Below are positions 62,001-64,000 of a stretch of 64,000 nucleotides of DNA, one piece after another. Both the position numbers and the translations under genes were made by a program. Under the pieces are notes generated by a model that searched no databases, was not told the origin of the DNA, and saw only the letters and a program-made list of their open reading frames with translations. The DNA comes from an uncultured Maribacter sp. (GTDB lineage Bacteria; Bacteroidota; Bacteroidia; Flavobacteriales; Flavobacteriaceae): contig CANLTE010000002.1 of assembly GCA_947493885.1 (NCBI GenBank), positions 124,001 through 188,000 of the forward strand. The letters are read 5' to 3'. Position 1 is the first letter of the stretch. Every line of letters starts with the position of its first letter.

Positions 62001-62107
62001 ATAAGAGCATCATAAGTATATTCTAAGGTGAAAAAAATAGCAGACCCATGAAAAGCAAGGCCAACAATTAATGCAAGTATTAAAAGTGTATTGGTTTTTT
62101 TCTTCAA
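59018..62107 (-). CDS. Giant GT-C-like membrane protein with NTF2-like and FxLYD-like domains
   Basis: The 1029-residue protein has about 13 transmembrane helices in residues 1-600 with a FADHYADSWFDPWEYRWYTG loop near residue 40 (acidic residues as in GT-C/PMT enzymes), a further helix near 640-665, an NTF2-like region (about 668-770) and a C-terminal beta-domain (about 790-890) with VIGELQNVDNTPADV, an FxLYD-like pattern. It resembles 6-pyruvoyl-tetrahydropterin-synthase-related membrane proteins and may be a polymerising or transferring enzyme. The start is TTG at 62107, as a TAG stop lies 18 bp upstream and no ATG is available. It heads the three-gene minus transcript. Confidence 0.85.
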   Translation of the reverse strand: MKKKTNTLLILALIVGLAFHGSAIFFTLEYTYDALIHLFFADHYADSWFDPWEYRWYTGFTVQSYPPLVHQVIGILSYIGGLKFGMYTVALIAIVLFITGAYRYTLLMTGSRRIAGYGAVLAVFSSTFVETLHIFGQLPSVSALSILLHSMTEIYLWIKTGKTRYFFTSASMLAVTVTSHHVTPLFGMVFFIAPLIGMAVMDASREKVDSYKALSFKVFWATTLQHFWRIAKFGFTSIFLLVFCIFPYWYNSKRNPITQVAIPHGSRDNFLEITSSGLVFFVIPWGIFLFVLPYFFYRYFSKRYIFFGLSFALLTILGTGGTTPIPLMMLGETAFNILTLDRFTLWATIMALPIFAEFGYRMVEGDLKTLVQQKFGAVYHRVLGGLIAGGMLFMVLFTMTLGYFRPSQPAKIKMLPIVNFLGADSHDAWRYLPLGFGDQMAWLSAQTNAMTVDGNYHSARRLPELTTRAIERIENSKFRGVEGIGSLQQFLTVPEKYNLKYIFSNDKFYDPILYYCGWQRLQQLENGIMVWEKLNVAPIPQIMPKQDVPTVMKIMWGIIPLSTVLIAFFINIQMIWVRLLKSRKVEEHSFRKLELPYNKFPRKLLIFSHFWALIVLICLGYGIYLFYIKNVAQHSANNVVESYYDALDFKEFSRAHSYLDPESNITIAQYMLEVSVTDGILSSYAKMDSLGIEIYDKTKSSAKAKVATRWITPLENVFHDDYHELVKRNNKWYIKPSKFDNDIPPDQLFTANGTTYYNHGRRKITTQETYHEDVLKQPVLEILSAKLVKYKGQYSVIGELQNVDNTPADVVIKATLYNDLNKELANYNAKHQIKHKLMPKETTTFKINFEGIAWSSTKDTLPPTFDPDQFTPISFEEQPTKFNIQSAGNIANTDLYKHVALQDLEYTEQGFNGVLFNSGVQEVTIPQLIVSYYDSDNKLLWVDHKFVPEGVRIQRKQFFNYKPLELDSLEIINSSLDNCFVNGLPNKAIADKIFPDRKLIHGKQQTQPFKGKGYDYLKFEINSYIGNPK

Positions 62108-62363
62108 AGTTTGAGTGAAAATCTAATTTCTGTTAAAGATATAAATAAAATATATGAGGTGAACATTACAATAAAAGAGGAATAAACTCCGTTATAAGAA
62201 AGAATTTACTTACAAAATAACTGTATTGTTCACATTTTGAACTGGTTATTAGGAGTTAATTTAAAGTTTAATCTATTTAAAATATAGAATTAATTTTTTA
62301 AAACAACCCAAATTTTATAGTGCAGCTCATTAAAGAGACTGTACCTGCTAAAAAAATGTATTT

Positions 62364-63506
62364 ATGAAAATCCTCGCTATTGACGACCAACAGTTAATAC
62401 TTTTATCGCTAGAGAAAAGATTATTGGAATTAGGTTATGAGATTAAAACCGCAGATAACGGACAAAAAGGGAAAGAACTATTTAAATCCTTTCAACCGGA
62501 TTTAGTAATTGTTGATATCAACATGCCTGGAATGTCGGGTCTTGAAGTTGTAAAACATATTCGTGTGGAGCAGGGGTCAAAAACGCCTATAATGGTAATG
62601 TCTGGCAATACCAACGAAGATGTTATTATGGATGGGTTTGACTTAGGTATTGATGATTACATGAAAAAACCTGTAAGTTTAAATGAGGTTTCTGCACGTG
62701 TAAAACGAATATTAGGAGATAATAAAACAAGTGTAAAAAACACAAAAGAGACCTCCGATAGAATGTTGCAAGAATATTGTGTAGGTGTTGTAATACCCTG
62801 TTATAATGAGGAGGAAAGACTTTCTGGAGAGGAATTTAGAAATTTTGCACATAGAAATTTAGGTTACCATTTGTGTTTTGTAAATGATGGCAGTACTGAT
62901 AATACCTTAGAGGTTCTGGAAGGATTAAGAAAAGGAAACGAGGATACTATTAGCGTATACAATTGTGAAAAAAATGGAGGAAAAGCTGAAGCCGTGAGAC
63001 AAGGAATGCTGCATTTGTCTAAAGATCCTCAACTGGATTATATTGGTTATTTAGATGCAGATTTGTCCACAGATTTTCGCGATTTTAATGACTTAGTGAA
63101 AACGTTACAAACTTCTGATTTTAAAATTGTAAGTGGTTCTCGTATGAGCAGAATGGGCGCTAATATTACGAAAGAGTCCGCTCGAAAAATAATAAGCATG
63201 ACTATAAATCTTATCATTAGGGCTATTTTACGTATGCCTTTTAATGATACGCAATGTGGTGCTAAAATTATGGATAAGGATATTGTTGAAAATATGTTCA
63301 GCAAAAAATTCATTACCCGTTGGCTTTTTGATGTTGAAATATTTATTAGAATGCGAAAGCATTACGGACGAAAAAAAGTACAAAGTTTAATTTGTGAGCA
63401 ACCTTTAAAAAGATGGATACATGCAGATGGTTCTAAACTTTCAATGAAAGATTCTATAAAAATTGTAGGGCAATTGGCTAAAATTGCTTTTCATTACAAT
63501 ACCTAA
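62364..63506 (+). CDS. Receiver-GT2 glycosyltransferase fusion
   Basis: The 380-residue protein joins a receiver domain (1-118; acidic pair near 7-8, phospho-acceptor Asp51 in IVDINMPGMSG, Lys101-102) to a GT2 glycosyltransferase (about 138-380; VVIPCYNEEERL, FVNDGSTDNT, Asp231-x-Asp233 in YLDADLST, GAKIMD), similar to dolichyl-phosphate glucosyltransferases (GtrB/DPG synthase). There is no membrane segment. The fusion suggests that phosphorylation by a histidine kinase controls sugar transfer. It lies 256 bp from the divergent giant membrane gene. Confidence 0.92.
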   Translation: MKILAIDDQQLILLSLEKRLLELGYEIKTADNGQKGKELFKSFQPDLVIVDINMPGMSGLEVVKHIRVEQGSKTPIMVMSGNTNEDVIMDGFDLGIDDYMKKPVSLNEVSARVKRILGDNKTSVKNTKETSDRMLQEYCVGVVIPCYNEEERLSGEEFRNFAHRNLGYHLCFVNDGSTDNTLEVLEGLRKGNEDTISVYNCEKNGGKAEAVRQGMLHLSKDPQLDYIGYLDADLSTDFRDFNDLVKTLQTSDFKIVSGSRMSRMGANITKESARKIISMTINLIIRAILRMPFNDTQCGAKIMDKDIVENMFSKKFITRWLFDVEIFIRMRKHYGRKKVQSLICEQPLKRWIHADGSKLSMKDSIKIVGQLAKIAFHYNT

Positions 63507-63835
63507 CAGCGAGGAAGTTAGATAGTTTGTCTGGTGCATTATTCTTAAAAAGGGTAATGCACTTTTTTTATTCGTCTATACCTATTTGCAGCTTAACTAT
63601 AGCTAAGGGCGTTCAATCTTTATTCGATGGTTTTAAGACTATGCTATTACTAATTTTAGCGTATAACTCAAACAAACTGGTATTATGGAAGGTAAGAAAA
63701 AAGAAAAGGAAATTACTGGTTTTATTTTAGAGAATAAAACAAAGAAAATTTATAAAATTTATGAAGCTAAGTTTATAAAAAAAGAACTTATTATAAGTGT
63801 GTTATAGTGTTATACGGGTGGTTCCCAAATCAGAT
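63507..63835. other. Intergenic region without a confident gene
   Basis: The space between the receiver-GT2 gene and the terminator hairpin contains only short low-support frames (a TTG-started 67-codon frame and a 40-codon ATG frame at 63685). No RNA structure apart from the hairpin at 63836-63866 was seen. Confidence 0.6.
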
Positions 63836-63866
63836 AAAAGGGTTAGCTTTTTAAGTTAATCCTTTT
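63836..63866. terminator. Imperfect hairpin between convergent genes
   Basis: AAAAGGGTTA (63836-63845) can pair with TTAATCCTTTT (63856-63866) with one interruption; the loop is about 10 nt. The plus-strand tail is weak (TATATTTG). It overlaps the stop codon of the minus-strand gene at the right edge. Confidence 0.45.
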
Positions 63867-64000
63867 ATATTTGTTCAAGTTCCGAATTGTAAAAAGAATC
63901 TGTTTGCGCTTTTAATAGCTGTTTTGCTTTTTCTTTTTTGTGACTATAAACGTCTTCTTCAGTTTCAATTTCTGAATATATTTTTTTGTTTAACTCAGTA
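63865..64000 (-). CDS. C-terminal end of an unidentified protein, 5' truncated
   Basis: The minus-strand frame is open from the right edge to a TAA at 63867-63865 and encodes 44 residues: charged, helical, with KKEKAKQLLKAQ and a FYNSELEQI end. Nothing identifies the family. Frame length and position after a hairpin make it likely to be a real gene's end. Confidence 0.55.
   Translation of the reverse strand, partial: TELNKKIYSEIETEEDVYSHKKEKAKQLLKAQTDSFYNSELEQI

Noticed and set aside
62228-62242. Inverted repeat GTTCA-N5-TGAAC in the spacer before the receiver-GT2 gene.
   Set aside because: Five-base arms in AT-rich DNA are too short to call without conservation data.
63527-63807. A 67-codon TTG-started frame and a 40-codon ATG frame (63685-63807) after the receiver-GT2 gene.
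   Set aside because: No recognisable motif, weak starts and low-complexity lysine-rich ends; more likely non-coding spacer.

Overview
The window is an AT-rich chromosomal segment from a member of the Bacteroidota, most likely a marine or soil Flavobacteriaceae. Supporting signs are the clade II nitrous oxide reductase operon with Sec/lipoprotein signals, a CcoN-CcoO fusion in the cbb3 oxidase, TonB-C and DUF-type flavobacterial lipoproteins, weak Shine-Dalgarno usage, and several promoters of the Bacteroidota type (TTG, about 19 nt, TAnnTTTG). No rRNA, tRNA, CRISPR, phage or insertion sequence was seen. Both ends cut genes: a fasciclin-domain protein on the left and an unidentified minus-strand gene on the right.

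Layout. 1-6.6 kb: nitrous oxide respiration (nosZ, a small membrane protein, nosL, a cupin, nosD, nosF, nosY). 6.6-9.8 kb: a divergent pair, an unusual 600-residue putative flavin/Fe-S barrel protein and a heme-copper-oxidase-like membrane protein. 9.8-17.7 kb: a minus-strand run ccoS-ccoNO-ccoQ-ccoP-ccoG-fixH-TauE-like-deoC-deoD-truncated hemoglobin. 17.8-22.5 kb: a DoxX-like protein, the copper ATPase ccoI, a Crp/Fnr regulator and a universal stress protein. 24-30.8 kb: histidine utilisation (hutH-hutI-hutU-hutG) with a divergent LysR regulator. 30.8-44.9 kb: housekeeping and accessory genes (nitroreductase, serine hydrolase, BlaI/BlaR1 pair, DUF2975/HTH pair, ruvC, hemW, a membrane MutS-like ATPase, YdjM-like protein). 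45-50.9 kb: a signalling operon with an H-NOX protein, a FIST (NosP-type) protein, two histidine kinases, an Hpt protein and a LytTR regulator. 50.9-63.5 kb: an exopolysaccharide-like locus (TPR/beta-barrel exporter, STAS protein, flippase, GT4, glycoside hydrolase, Ig-like lipoprotein, giant GT-C-like membrane protein, and a receiver-GT2 fusion).

How it fits together. The left third describes low-oxygen respiration: N2O reductase, a high-affinity oxidase, its copper loading and its regulator. Four Crp/Fnr-type dyads (TGAYA-N2-TRTCA) sit at nearly the same distance (about 29 bp centre to element) from six -7-like elements in front of these genes, so they probably form one local regulon controlled by the Crp/Fnr protein at 20761. 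The signalling operon at 45-51 kb combines two different NO-sensor families with a phosphorelay and lies directly beside the polysaccharide locus, which suggests (inference) NO control of a surface or biofilm polysaccharide. That pairing, together with the receiver-GT2 fusion and STAS-flippase overlap, is the best candidate for an undescribed system. A second candidate is a structured small RNA at about 23885-23995.
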